A DNA stretch of 64,000 nt from Pseudomonas sp. 21 (lineage in GTDB: Bacteria > Pseudomonadota > Gammaproteobacteria > Pseudomonadales > Pseudomonadaceae), in contig NZ_JYOA01000007.1 of assembly GCF_000955805.1 (NCBI RefSeq), positions 499,773-563,772 of the forward strand. The letters are read 5' to 3'. The position numbers were made by a program, and so were the translations under genes. A model generated the notes under the pieces. It had not been told where the DNA came from and searched no databases. It was given only the letters and a program-made list of their open reading frames with translations. Below are positions 26,761 to 35,018 of the stretch, piece after piece. How positions within the stretch are numbered: the stretch's first letter is position 1; each line of letters opens with the position of its first letter.

Positions 26761-28257
26761 ATGTTCCGTGATCGCGTGCGTATGTCCTCCCTGCTGGACA
26801 AGGTGATGACTGCCGACCAGGCCGCGGCCCTTATCAAGGACGGCATGACCGTCGGCATGAGCGGTTTCACCCGTGCCGGCGAAGCCAAGGCCGTCCCCAA
26901 GGCCCTCGCCGAGCGCGCCAAGCAGGAGCCGCTGCGCATCAGCCTGATGACCGGCGCCAGCCTGGGCAATGACCTCGACAAGCAACTCACCGAAGCCGGC
27001 GTGCTGGCCCGTCGCATGCCCTTCCAGGTCGACAGCACCCTGCGCAAGGCGATCAACGCCGGCGAGGTGATGTTCATCGACCAGCACCTCTCCGAGACCG
27101 TCGAGCAACTGCGCAACCACCAGCTCAAGCTGCCGGACATCGCCGTCATCGAAGCCGTCGCCATTACCGAGGAAGGCCACATCGTGCCGACCACCTCGGT
27201 GGGCAACTCGGCCAGCTTCGCGATCTTCGCCAAGCAGGTGATCGTCGAGATCAACGTCGCGCACAACGCCAACCTCGAAGGTCTGCACGACATCTATATC
27301 CCGACCTACCGTCCGACCCGCACGCCGATCCCGCTCACTCGCGTGGACGACCGCATCGGCAGCACCGCCATCCCGATCCCGGCAGAGAAGATCGTCGCCA
27401 TCGTCGTCAACGACCAGCCGGACTCCCCGTCCACCGTGCTGCCGCCGGACGACGAAACCCAGGCCATCGCCAACCACCTGATCGATTTCTTCAAGCAGGA
27501 AGTGGACGCCGGCCGCCTGGCCAAGAACCTCGCGCCGCTGCAAGCGGGCGTCGGCACCATTGCCAACGCGGTGATGTGCGGCCTGATCGAATCGCCGTTC
27601 GAAGACCTGACCATGTACTCCGAAGTGCTGCAGGACTCGACCTTCGACCTGATGGACGCCGGCAAGCTGCGCTTCGCCTCGGGCAGTTCCATCACACTGT
27701 CCGCACGTCGTAACGAAGAAGTCTTCGGCAACCTGGAGCGCTACAAGGACAAGCTGGTACTGCGCCCGCAGGAGATTTCCAACCACCCTGAAGTGGTCCG
27801 TCGCCTGGGTATCATCGGCATCAACACCGCGCTGGAGTTCGACATCTACGGCAACGTGAACTCCACCCACGTCGGCGGCACCAGGATGATGAACGGCATC
27901 GGCGGCTCGGGCGACTTCGCCCGCAACGCGCACCTGGCCATCTTCGTCACCAAGTCCATCGCCAAGGGCGGCAACATCTCCAGCGTCGTCCCCATGGTCA
28001 GCCACGTCGACCACACCGAGCACGACGTGGACATCCTCGTCACCGAAGTCGGCCTGGCCGACCTGCGCGGCCTGGCGCCGCGCGAGCGCGCCCGGGTGAT
28101 CATCGACAACTGTGTGCACCCGTCCTACCGCGACGCCCTGAACAGTTACTTCGATGCCGCCTGCGAGCGCGGCGGCCATACCCCGCACATCCTGCGCGAG
28201 GCCCTGGAGTGGCATATCAATCTGGAAGAACACGGCCACATGCTGGCAGCGGGCTGA
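26761..28257 (+). CDS. Acetyl-CoA hydrolase/transferase family protein (succinyl-CoA:acetate CoA-transferase type)
   Basis: 498 residues, the length of class I CoA-transferases of the AarC/Cat1 group. Recognisable pieces include the glycine-rich GVGTIANAVMCGL, LTMYSEVLQDSTFDLMDAGKL, NSTHVGGTRMMNGIGGSGDFARNA and EHDVDILVTEVGLADLRGLAPRERA. A catalytic glutamate forming the glutamyl-CoA intermediate is expected in the SEV segment of LTMYSEVLQ. It would shuttle CoA between acyl groups such as succinate, acetate or propionate. PAO1 has one such gene (PA5445, as I recall). Alone in its transcription unit, after the pnt terminator and before a hairpin. Confidence 0.88.
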   Translation: MFRDRVRMSSLLDKVMTADQAAALIKDGMTVGMSGFTRAGEAKAVPKALAERAKQEPLRISLMTGASLGNDLDKQLTEAGVLARRMPFQVDSTLRKAINAGEVMFIDQHLSETVEQLRNHQLKLPDIAVIEAVAITEEGHIVPTTSVGNSASFAIFAKQVIVEINVAHNANLEGLHDIYIPTYRPTRTPIPLTRVDDRIGSTAIPIPAEKIVAIVVNDQPDSPSTVLPPDDETQAIANHLIDFFKQEVDAGRLAKNLAPLQAGVGTIANAVMCGLIESPFEDLTMYSEVLQDSTFDLMDAGKLRFASGSSITLSARRNEEVFGNLERYKDKLVLRPQEISNHPEVVRRLGIIGINTALEFDIYGNVNSTHVGGTRMMNGIGGSGDFARNAHLAIFVTKSIAKGGNISSVVPMVSHVDHTEHDVDILVTEVGLADLRGLAPRERARVIIDNCVHPSYRDALNSYFDAACERGGHTPHILREALEWHINLEEHGHMLAAG

Positions 28258-28270
28258 TTCCAGACGCTCT

Positions 28271-28306
28271 GCGGGCCATTCAGCAATGAATGGCCCGCAA
28301 GGGTTT
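28271..28306 (+). terminator. Hairpin after the CoA-transferase gene
   Basis: Perfect 12-bp stem GCGGGCCATTCA / TGAATGGCCCGC (28271-28282, 28287-28298) with a GCAA tetraloop, followed by AAGGGTTTAC rather than a clean T run. Very stable; termination is likely but not certain. Confidence 0.6.
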
Positions 28307-28451
28307 ACAGCCGGAAAAAAACCACGTAAAAACACTCCTGAACAGATTTTTATCCCGCTCCAACTGTTCAGCTTCCCCCGCCGCCGCCTTGGCCGGCACC
28401 CTCGAAAAACCTCAGACGCCCACCAGTTGCGCACCAGAATGGAGCGCAACG

Positions 28452-28529
28452 GTACAGTTCGCCCCGAAAAAGACCATTACAGTTCAAAATTACAATCGCC
28501 TGACCAGCCGCAATACAGTCCAGCTGTAC
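28452..28529. promoter_or_regulatory. GTACAGTT motif cluster upstream of the first DUF1127 gene
   Basis: GTACAGTT at 28452, TTACAGTT at 28477 (25 bp apart), and an inverted pair TACAG-TCCAG-CTGTA at 28514-28528. The same GTACAGTT recurs before the second DUF1127 gene. Likely sites for one transcription factor, not identified. The rest of the 28307-28614 gap is non-coding. Confidence 0.45.
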
Positions 28530-28614
28530 CTGTCATCCCTGACCAAAAAGTCAGATCATATGCTTAATCCATTCAGCAACTGACTACTCGCCACAAGCGA
28601 GAAGGATGACCACC

Positions 28615-28821
28615 ATGGAACGTACCCTCGGTTCCGCAGCTCTGAGCACCACCCGTAGCACCTCCAGCGCCCATCGTGGCCTCGTCGGCACCGTTCGCCT
28701 GTGGCAGCGCCGCATGGAAAGCCGCCGTCAGCTGGCCCGCCTGGACTCCCGCCTGCTGGCCGACGCCGGCATCAGCGAAGCCCAGCGTTACGCCGAACTG
28801 AACAAGCCGTTCTGGCGCTGA
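28615..28821 (+). CDS. DUF1127 domain small protein (first of two)
   Basis: 68 residues, very basic. The C-terminal DUF1127 segment (LWQRRMESRRQLARLDSRLLADAGISEAQRYAELNKPFWR) is complete. Members are short arginine-rich proteins; some in alphaproteobacteria influence RNA turnover and phosphate or carbon metabolism, and most are uncharacterised. The ATG at 28615 has AGAAGGA 8 nt upstream; an ATG three codons earlier lies on the ribosome site itself. A paralogue follows at 29103, and both end KPFWR. Confidence 0.85.
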   Translation: MERTLGSAALSTTRSTSSAHRGLVGTVRLWQRRMESRRQLARLDSRLLADAGISEAQRYAELNKPFWR

Positions 28822-28861
28822 TTCAACAGTACAACTGAGCCATACTCTCCAGGCTCACCGT

Positions 28862-29011
28862 AACTGTACTGGTAGTTTTGCCTGAGGCCGCTCATCTGGA
28901 GCGGCCCTTGGCATTCTGGAAGCCCGCTTTTTCGCGCTACCTCCCCTCGCTGATCACAGAACAGCCAGCTGCAACCGCGGCGGTACAGTTCTGAATTTCC
29001 CCTCGCTGTAC
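28862..29011. promoter_or_regulatory. GTACAG / CTGTAC sites between the two DUF1127 genes
   Basis: AACTGTAC at 28862-28869, GTACAGTT at 28983-28990 and CTGTAC at 29006-29011. The last two form an inverted pair with a 17-nt spacer about 90 bp before the second DUF1127 gene. They repeat the motif seen upstream of the first. Confidence 0.4.
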
Positions 29012-29102
29012 TCCCGCAATTGCCTTTCGCTGACTCTGATGCGCCATCGCGAGCAGTGCGAGCCTGTATTGACCGTCCACCACGGTCACGAGGAGGCCCG
29101 CC

Positions 29103-29303
29103 ATGGAACGCGCACTGTCATCCGATCTGCCCACTCCGCCCGCCGCCCTGCTGCTGCGTCGTCTACCCGCCTTGCTCGGCGAATGGCTGCACAATGCCCG
29201 AACCCGCCGCCAGCTCGCCGAGCTCACCAGCCTTCAACTGGCGGATATCGGTATCAGCCCCAGCGAACGCATGCGAGAAATCTCGAAACCATTCTGGCGC
29301 TGA
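29103..29303 (+). CDS. DUF1127 domain small protein (second of two)
   Basis: 66 residues. C-terminal DUF1127 segment LLGEWLHNARTRRQLAELTSLQLADIGISPSERMREISKPFWR; N-terminal 20 residues differ from the first copy. CACGAGGAGG upstream of the ATG is a strong ribosome site. About 280 bp separate the two paralogues, and each has its own GTACAG-type sites, so they may be induced together. A DUF2388 gene follows 93 bp downstream. Confidence 0.85.
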   Translation: MERALSSDLPTPPAALLLRRLPALLGEWLHNARTRRQLAELTSLQLADIGISPSERMREISKPFWR

Positions 29304-29396
29304 ATGCTGGTGACGCCGATCAGTCTTGGCTAGTCTGAGCACAGTTAGAGTGGCCGCCCCGGCCACCTTTGCTTGGTCTTTTTCCGGAGCCACTCC

Positions 29397-29717
29397 ATGA
29401 ACAACCGCCTTCGCCTGATCGCTGCCGCCGCCCTGATCGGCTGCGCCACCGGCGCCTATGCCACCAGCTTCGTCTACACCACCGACCTGTCGGTGCGCGC
29501 CACCGGCGCCACCTCCGACGGCACCTCGGACCTGAGCAACTCTTTCAAGGACGACAAGATCGTCCTCGAAGCCCGTGACGATGCGGCCACCTTTGTCGCA
29601 AGCCAGGGCCAGATCCGCGGCGCGCACCTGGAAGCCGCCCTCGCCCACATCCGCAGCAAGCTGCCGACCCTGGCCGCCAATGACCAGCAGCTGGCCCAGG
29701 CGATCCTGACCATCTGA
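29397..29717 (+). CDS. DUF2388 secreted protein (first of three)
   Basis: 106 residues with a signal peptide (MNNRLRLIAAAALIGCATGAYA, cleavage after AYA). The mature protein has the family pattern SFVYTTDLSV, a Ser/Thr-rich middle, EARDDAATFVASQGQIRGAHLEAALAHIR and a terminal DQQLAQAIL. DUF2388 proteins are small periplasmic or secreted proteins of pseudomonads with no known function. Three copies are arranged in tandem here, ahead of a large periplasmic protein. ATG at 29397 preceded by CCGGAG. Confidence 0.85.
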   Translation: MNNRLRLIAAAALIGCATGAYATSFVYTTDLSVRATGATSDGTSDLSNSFKDDKIVLEARDDAATFVASQGQIRGAHLEAALAHIRSKLPTLAANDQQLAQAILTI

Positions 29718-29740
29718 GCGATTCATCGCTGAATCCTGCC

Positions 29741-29766
29741 GCGCCGGGCGCTCCGCCCGGCGCTCT
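29741..29766 (+). terminator. GC-rich hairpin between DUF2388 genes 1 and 2
   Basis: GCGCCGGGCG / CGCCCGGCGC (29741-29750, 29754-29763) with a 3-nt loop and no T run. It may attenuate or protect the transcript rather than end it. Confidence 0.35.
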
Positions 29767-29831
29767 GCGCTGGCTCTCCCACGCGCATTCCGTTAGCCTT
29801 GGCGGCCGTGCTTTCCCGATCGTCCGAGCCC

Positions 29832-30125
29832 ATGCGTACCCTGTTGTTACTGCTGCCGTTGCTGACCTGTTCGTTGCCCGCCCGGGCATTCGACCAGACT
29901 ACCCAGTTCCCGGTAGCGACCAGCTACGCCACCAGCCAGGTCACCAGCGCGCCCTTCGACAATAAGCTGCTACGCGGCGCCCGCGACGACGCGGCGCAGT
30001 TCGTTGCAACCGATGGAGCCCTGCGCGGTGCCCGCCTGGAGGCTGCGCTGCACTGGCTGCGCCAGCGGCATCCGGAGCTGGCGGCGAATGATCGGGAACT
30101 GGCCGAAGCAATTCTTGCCAAATAA
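29832..30125 (+). CDS. DUF2388 secreted protein (second of three)
   Basis: 97 residues with a signal peptide (MRTLLLLLPLLTCSLPARA). The shared core is RGARDDAAQFVATDGALRGARLEAALHWLRQRHPELAANDRELAEAIL, close to the first copy. The segment between signal and core (TTQFPVATSYATSQVTSAPF) is short. Alternative in-frame start at 29799 lacks a ribosome site and would disrupt the signal peptide. Followed after 37 bp by the third copy. Confidence 0.82.
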   Translation: MRTLLLLLPLLTCSLPARAFDQTTQFPVATSYATSQVTSAPFDNKLLRGARDDAAQFVATDGALRGARLEAALHWLRQRHPELAANDRELAEAILAK

Positions 30126-30162
30126 GTCGTGAGCAGCTCCCGCTGCCCTTTCGGAGACATCC

Positions 30163-30498
30163 ATGCGCCTCAGCTCGCTTTCCAAGAGCCCCCTGATCCT
30201 CGGCCTCCTGCTGGCCGCCTGCACCTCCACCGCCCAGGCCCAATCGGTGATCCGCGTGTTCAACATCACCACCAACGCCTTCGCCCGCAGCATCGACTTC
30301 ACCTCGGACACCACCACCTCCGTGCGTGACATGAAAGTCGTCCGCGAAGCCCGTGACGATGCCGCCAGCTATGTCGGCAGCGACGGCGCGATCCGTGGTG
30401 CGCAGCTGGAAGCCGCGTTCAAGGTGCTGCGCGAGCAGGTGCCGCAGGCGCGCGAAGCCTCCGACCAGGACCTGGCCGAAGCCATCCTCGCTCTGTGA
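30163..30498 (+). CDS. DUF2388 secreted protein (third of three)
   Basis: 111 residues with a signal peptide (LSKSPLILGLLLAACTSTAQA; an LLLAAC stretch resembles a lipobox, so it could instead be lipidated). Core REARDDAASYVGSDGAIRGAQLEAAFKVLREQV and terminal DQDLAEAILAL match the other two. Strong ribosome site (CGGAGA). Its stop overlaps the next gene's GTG start (GTGA), so translation of the two is coupled. Confidence 0.83.
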   Translation: MRLSSLSKSPLILGLLLAACTSTAQAQSVIRVFNITTNAFARSIDFTSDTTTSVRDMKVVREARDDAASYVGSDGAIRGAQLEAAFKVLREQVPQAREASDQDLAEAILAL

Positions 30499-32453
30499 GA
30501 CTCCGGGCTGGCCGCTGGCTGGCGGCCCTGGCACTGATAGTCGCCGCCAGCAGCCACGCCTCGCTCCGCCTGGAGCTGGACACCGACGGCCTGAATGCCG
30601 CCCAGCGCCAGGCCAGCCAGCACCTGCTGGACGAAGCCCTGCACACCCTGCCGGAGAGCTTCGTGCAGCGCCTGGATCGCAGCGTCCAGGTGCAGTGGCG
30701 CGACGACCTGCCCAGCAATGGCATGGGCCGCACCCTGCGCCCCGGCGCCATCGCCCTGAATACCCGCTATCTCGGCCCACTCACCGACGGCAGTGCCGCC
30801 ACCGAGCAGACCGGCCGCACCCACGGCACCCTGCGCCGGGAGCTGCTGGCCACCCTGCTTCATGAGCTGACCCATCTCTACGACCGCGCGCGCCTCTGGG
30901 ATACCGACGAAGGCCGGGTGATCCGCCGCTGCACGATGCGCGACAAGAGCCTCGGCCGCGTCGGCGCGCCAGACGATTGCCGTGGCCAGGCCGGCCGCCG
31001 CTTCAGCCTCTCGGACGACCCGCGCCTGCTCGACCTCGCCGGCTGGCCGCAATACGCCGGCAAGCATGGCGAGCGCGAACAGCACAACCGCTTCCTGCTG
31101 CGCAGCCCGGACCGCTACGAGCTGACCAACCCGCGCGAGTACGTCGCGGTGAACATGGAGTACTTCCTCCTCGACCGCAGCTTCGCCTGCCGCCGCCCGG
31201 CACTGTACCGCTACTACGCGGAGCGCTTCGGCGAGCGCCCGCACGACCAATGCTCGACCCAGTACGCCTACCTCAACGCCGGCCGCGATTTCGGCCGCCA
31301 GCCGCTGGGGTATCTCGACCCGGAGCGCGTCTACGAGGTCGACTACCTGATCGCCGAGGCCAACAACGAGATCGCCAGCCGCTGGGGTCACACCATGCTG
31401 CGCCTGGTGGTCTGCGCGCCGGGGCGCCCGCGCGGCCCGGCGTGCCGCCTGGATCTGGACCAGCACCTGGTGCTGTCCTACCGCGCCTTCGTCGGCGACC
31501 TGCAGCTCTCCAGCTGGGACGGCCTGACCGGCGCCTATCCATCGCGCCTGTTCGTGCTGCCGCTGTCCCAGGTGATCGAGGAGTACACCAAGGTCGAGCT
31601 GCGCAGCCTTGCATCGATCCCGCTCAGGCTCAGCCGCGACGAAGTCGCCAGCCTGGTGGAGCGCTCCGCGCAGAGCCATTGGAGCTACGACGGCAACTAC
31701 TACTTCCTGTCCAACAACTGCGCGGTGGAGACGCTCAAGCTGCTGCGCAGCGGCATCCAGCGCCAGAGCCTGCAGACCATGGACAGCATCACGCCCTATG
31801 GCGTGCTCGGCCTGCTGGAGAACAAGGGCATCGCCGACGCCAGCGTGCTGGACAACCCCAAGGAAGCGCTGCGCCTGGGCTATCGCTTCGACTCCTTCCG
31901 CGACCGCTACCAGGCCATGTTCGACGTGCTGAAAAAGCGCATGGATGTCCCGCAGGACAAGGTCGAAGACTGGCTCGCCCTCCCCGCCGTCGAGCGCCGG
32001 CCCTGGTTCGACAAGGCCGACCTGCGCTCCAGCGCCGCCCTGCTGCTACTCGAACAGGCCTCGCTGCGCCGCCAGCTGCTGCTGGCCCAGGACGAGCTCA
32101 AGCGTCTCTACCTGAGCAACCCGGACGCCATGAAAAGCCAGCCGGACCTCGCCGCGGCCGGCAAGACGCTGCAGCAGATCCTCGACGACAGCGGCTTCCT
32201 CAGCCGTCCGGCCGAACTGCTCGACGGCGGCTACGGCCTGCCCCAGGCGCCGGAGACCGCAACCCTGGAGAAGCAGACGCAGCAGCGCCAGCAGCGCCTG
32301 CGCCAGCTCAGCGACAACCTCGACCGCGAAGTCCGCGCCCTGCTCACCCCGGAGCGTCGTGACGAGCTGGCCGCGCTGGAAGCGAACACCAAGCAGATCG
32401 GTGCGCACCTGCGCGAGCTGCACAAGGCATCGGGCGGACTGGAGCTGCCCTGA
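30495..32453 (+). CDS. Large periplasmic protein with HELTH motif and Lnb-like DUF4105 domain
   Basis: 652 residues. Signal peptide about residues 1-22 (WLAALALIVAASSHA). The N-terminal region (about 25-250) contains H123-E-L-T-H127, a zinc-protease-type HExxH in LLATLLHELTHLYD. A DUF4105 domain follows (about 265-430): the motifs RWGH299TML and NNC409AVETLK supply the His and Cys that act in Lnb, the Bacteroidetes lipoprotein N-acyltransferase whose N-terminal domain belongs to this family. The last 200 residues are helical and charged, probably coiled coil. GTG start overlaps the preceding DUF2388 stop by 4 bp. Function unknown; pseudomonads have a normal Lnt, so a different acyl-transfer or hydrolytic role is possible. 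Confidence 0.82.
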   Translation: MRLRAGRWLAALALIVAASSHASLRLELDTDGLNAAQRQASQHLLDEALHTLPESFVQRLDRSVQVQWRDDLPSNGMGRTLRPGAIALNTRYLGPLTDGSAATEQTGRTHGTLRRELLATLLHELTHLYDRARLWDTDEGRVIRRCTMRDKSLGRVGAPDDCRGQAGRRFSLSDDPRLLDLAGWPQYAGKHGEREQHNRFLLRSPDRYELTNPREYVAVNMEYFLLDRSFACRRPALYRYYAERFGERPHDQCSTQYAYLNAGRDFGRQPLGYLDPERVYEVDYLIAEANNEIASRWGHTMLRLVVCAPGRPRGPACRLDLDQHLVLSYRAFVGDLQLSSWDGLTGAYPSRLFVLPLSQVIEEYTKVELRSLASIPLRLSRDEVASLVERSAQSHWSYDGNYYFLSNNCAVETLKLLRSGIQRQSLQTMDSITPYGVLGLLENKGIADASVLDNPKEALRLGYRFDSFRDRYQAMFDVLKKRMDVPQDKVEDWLALPAVERRPWFDKADLRSSAALLLLEQASLRRQLLLAQDELKRLYLSNPDAMKSQPDLAAAGKTLQQILDDSGFLSRPAELLDGGYGLPQAPETATLEKQTQQRQQRLRQLSDNLDREVRALLTPERRDELAALEANTKQIGAHLRELHKASGGLELP

Positions 32454-32469
32454 AGCCTGCCGAGCGTCG

Positions 32470-32539
32470 GTTCGCGAGCAAGCTCGCTCCTACAGCTAGC
32501 GCATTATTGCTCTTCGTAGGAGCGAGCTTGCTCGCGAAC
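32470..32539. repeat. REPIN type B
   Basis: GTTCGCGAGCAAGCTCGCTC and inverted GAGCGAGCTTGCTCGCGAAC around a 22-nt spacer ending TTGCTCTTC, a spacer tail shared with the copy at 2144. Lies between convergent genes. Confidence 0.9.
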
Positions 32540-32557
32540 AAAACCGAACCGCGAACC

Positions 32558-32959
32558 CTAGAGCTTCTCCTCCCACTCCTCTTCCAGCTGCTCGTCCAGA
32601 TGAATCCATGGCAGCCGGCTGTTCACCCAGATATGCCGATCCGGCACCACGCTGGCGACCTCCTCCAGCGTCGCCGTGGTGATATCCAGCGTGTCCGGAG
32701 CCTGGTCCGTGAACAGGGCCAACTGGGCGCCACAATTGCGGCAGAAGTAGCGCACGCAGGGCGGCGACGAGCGGTATTCGGCAGGCTTGCCGTGAGTCCA
32801 GCGAAAGCTCTTCAGCGGCACTGTCACCCAGGTAGTGACGATGCCGCCGGTGGTGCGCCGGCAGATCGAGCAATGGCAATGGGCGACGTCCGTCAACGCG
32901 GCATCGCACTCGTAGCGCAGCTGGCCGCAATGGCAGCCGCCGACATGTACAGCCTTCAT
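32558..32959 (-). CDS. GFA family protein (glutathione-dependent formaldehyde-activating fold)
   Basis: 133 residues with the zinc-binding pattern of the GFA/CENP-V family: GGC9HC11G, then AHC28HC30SIC33RRTTGG, and a third pair in YFC-RNCGAQLALF. The family prototype condenses formaldehyde with glutathione, but most members have unknown substrates. Start ATG preceded by AGGGAGGATCAACG. 21 bp after the start region of its neighbour's stop; same strand as the LysR gene upstream. Confidence 0.88.
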   Translation of the reverse strand: MKAVHVGGCHCGQLRYECDAALTDVAHCHCSICRRTTGGIVTTWVTVPLKSFRWTHGKPAEYRSSPPCVRYFCRNCGAQLALFTDQAPDTLDITTATLEEVASVVPDRHIWVNSRLPWIHLDEQLEEEWEEKL

Positions 32960-32980
32960 CGTTGATCCTCCCTTTCAGTC

Positions 32981-33961
32981 CTACTTGGCCGCCTCGTGGC
33001 CGCGCTTCGGCACGCAGCCGTCCTCGCGCAGCAGCTGCCGGCCCGGCTCCCCACTACCCAGCTCGGCCTGGGCGCGCTCCAGGGCATCGAGGAAGGCTCC
33101 CAGCACCTCGCCCGGCTCGACTCCCTGGCGCGTCACGCTATGGAACTCCGAGACATAGGCCAGCTGCGCCGGGCGGATCGCCCGCAGGCGATCCTGTGCG
33201 ACCCATTGCGCCGCGTAGTGCGTAGGCAGGTAGCCGATGAAGGTGCCGCTGAACACCAGGTTGGCGATGGCCTCCATGGTGTAGGCGTTGGTCGCGCGGC
33301 TGAACACCAGCCCGTGCGGGCGACGGCTTTCGGTCATGTAGCCGCGGCCGACGTATTCAGCCGCGCAGACCTGCTCCAGGGAGGGCTCGTCCTGCGCACG
33401 CTCGAAGAACGGGTGCCCCTGGGCGCAATAGAGGTTCTGCTCCTCGCTGAACAGCAGCTGGTAGCGCAGACCCGACAAGCGATGATGGAAGGCGCCGATG
33501 GCCAGTTGCAGACGCTCCTCCAGGACGGCGTTCTCCAGTTCGTCCGGACGCTGGGTATGCAGGTTCAGGCGCACCCGTGGATGGCCTTTGCGGAACAGCC
33601 GGAGCGCCAGCGGCAGCGGCCAGCAGTGCTGGCCGAGCACGCCATCGACGCAGCCCAGGTGCAGCACCTCGCGATCGCGGCCGCCCAGGCCTGCCACCTG
33701 CTCGCGGAAGCGCTCGATGTCGACGAACAACCCGAGCGACGCCTCGTACAGCTGCTGCCCTTCCTCGGTGAGCTGGAAGCCGCTGCTGCCGCGTCGGCAC
33801 AGCGAATAGCCCAGGCGCAGTTCCAGGTCGCGCACCAGCACGCTCAGCCGTGACAGGCTGGTGTTCAGGCGCACCTGGGCGGCAGTGAAGCCGCCCGCCT
33901 CGACGATGGTGCAGAAGGTGCGCAGCAGGCGCAGGTCGATATCGGAAAGATTGCCCAGCAT
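32981..33961 (-). CDS. gpuR: LysR-family regulator, probable GpuR-type activator of guanidino-acid use
   Basis: 326 residues. N-terminal winged helix-turn-helix (LRLLRTFCTIVEAGGFTAAQVRLNTSLSRLSVLVRDLELRLG, about 9-50), then a type-2 periplasmic-binding-protein effector domain. It follows an ureohydrolase gene and a sodium:solute symporter gene on the same strand, the order of gpuP-gpuA-gpuR in P. aeruginosa, where GpuR activates 3-guanidinopropionate use. The related gbuR-gbuA pair is the alternative. The name rests on context; effector unknown from sequence. Confidence 0.72.
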   Translation of the reverse strand: MLGNLSDIDLRLLRTFCTIVEAGGFTAAQVRLNTSLSRLSVLVRDLELRLGYSLCRRGSSGFQLTEEGQQLYEASLGLFVDIERFREQVAGLGGRDREVLHLGCVDGVLGQHCWPLPLALRLFRKGHPRVRLNLHTQRPDELENAVLEERLQLAIGAFHHRLSGLRYQLLFSEEQNLYCAQGHPFFERAQDEPSLEQVCAAEYVGRGYMTESRRPHGLVFSRATNAYTMEAIANLVFSGTFIGYLPTHYAAQWVAQDRLRAIRPAQLAYVSEFHSVTRQGVEPGEVLGAFLDALERAQAELGSGEPGRQLLREDGCVPKRGHEAAK

Positions 33962-34036
33962 GGGAGTTCTCGTGGCGGCGGGCGCAGGCCTTTCGTTATA
34001 GCGCCGAGCGCGCCGCTCCGTGAACCCCCCGTGCGG

Positions 34037-34993
34037 TCAACGGCGTGCGGCGACCGAATCAGCAAGGACGCAGAGCAGCTCGAACATCATGGTGGCGCCC
34101 ACCAGCGCGGTCGCCCCGCCCTGGTCGAACGGCGGCGACACTTCCACCACATCGGCGCCGATCAGGTTCAAGCCCTGCAGCCCGCGGATCATGTGCTGCG
34201 CCTCCAGCGTCGTCATGCCGCCGATCTCCGGCGTGCCGGTGCCGGGTGCGTAGGCCGGGTCGAGCACGTCGACATCGAAGGTCACGTAGGTCGGCCCCTG
34301 CCCCACGACCCGGCGCACTTCGGCCAGCGTGGCAGCGACGCCGAGGTCGGCGAACTCTTCCATGTGGATCACCCGGATGCCTTGCTCCTGGGCAAAAGCC
34401 TCATCGTCGGCGTCGTAGATCGAGCCTCGAATGCCGATCTGCACCGTACGCTTGGGGTCCAGCAACCCTTCCTCGATGGCGCGGCGGAACGGCGTGCCGT
34501 GGGTGTAGGGGTTATCGCCGAAGTAGCGGTCGTTGGTGTCGGAGTGCGCATCGAAATGCACCATGCCGACGGGCCGCTCGGCGGCCAGCGCGCGGAAGAT
34601 CGGCAGGGTTACCAGGTGGTCGCCGCCCACCGACAGCGGGATGGTGCCGGCGGCGTGGATGCGCCGGTAGAAGCCTTCGATCTGCTTGAGCGAATCGAGC
34701 AGGTCGATGGGGTTCACCGGCGCGTCGCCGATGTCGCCGATGCGCAGCAGGTCATAGGGTGCGATATGGCTGACGTGGTGCACCTTGCGCATCAGGCTCG
34801 ACTGGTTGCGCACCTCGCGCGGGCCATGGCGGGCGCCGGCGCGGTTGGTGGTGCCGCCGTCCCAGGGCACGCCGAGCAAGGCAATGTCCACCTGCGCCGG
34901 GTCCTCGAAGATCGGCAGGCGCATGAAGCTGGGGATGCCGGCGAAACGCGGGATCTGCGCGGCGTCCAGGGGTTGCGGGAAGTCATGGGGCAT
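34037..34993 (-). CDS. gpuA: Agmatinase-family ureohydrolase, probable guanidinopropionase
   Basis: 318 residues. The binuclear manganese site is complete: GGDH, the HFDAHSDT segment, and SFDVDVLDP-like TFDVDVLDPAYAPGTGTPE. The N-terminal GVPWDGGTTNRAGARHGPREVRNQSS is typical of the guanidinobutyrase/guanidinopropionase branch rather than true agmatinase. The reaction releases urea from a guanidino acid, giving beta-alanine if it is GpuA. The ATG at 34993 follows AGGAG; the frame is open upstream but overlaps the symporter gene. Lies between the symporter and LysR genes. Confidence 0.85.
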   Translation of the reverse strand: MPHDFPQPLDAAQIPRFAGIPSFMRLPIFEDPAQVDIALLGVPWDGGTTNRAGARHGPREVRNQSSLMRKVHHVSHIAPYDLLRIGDIGDAPVNPIDLLDSLKQIEGFYRRIHAAGTIPLSVGGDHLVTLPIFRALAAERPVGMVHFDAHSDTNDRYFGDNPYTHGTPFRRAIEEGLLDPKRTVQIGIRGSIYDADDEAFAQEQGIRVIHMEEFADLGVAATLAEVRRVVGQGPTYVTFDVDVLDPAYAPGTGTPEIGGMTTLEAQHMIRGLQGLNLIGADVVEVSPPFDQGGATALVGATMMFELLCVLADSVAARR

Positions 34994-35018
34994 GGGGCGT
35001 CTCCTGTCGGATGAAGGT

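Noticed and set aside
25102..28449. Very long open frame on the minus strand across pntB and the CoA-transferase gene
   Set aside because: It is antisense to two well-supported genes, and its composition (rich in His, Gln, Asp and Gly, no domain) is that of a GC-rich shadow frame.
28290..28583. 97-codon frame before the first DUF1127 gene
   Set aside because: No ribosome site, basic low-complexity product, and it overlaps the regulatory motif cluster.
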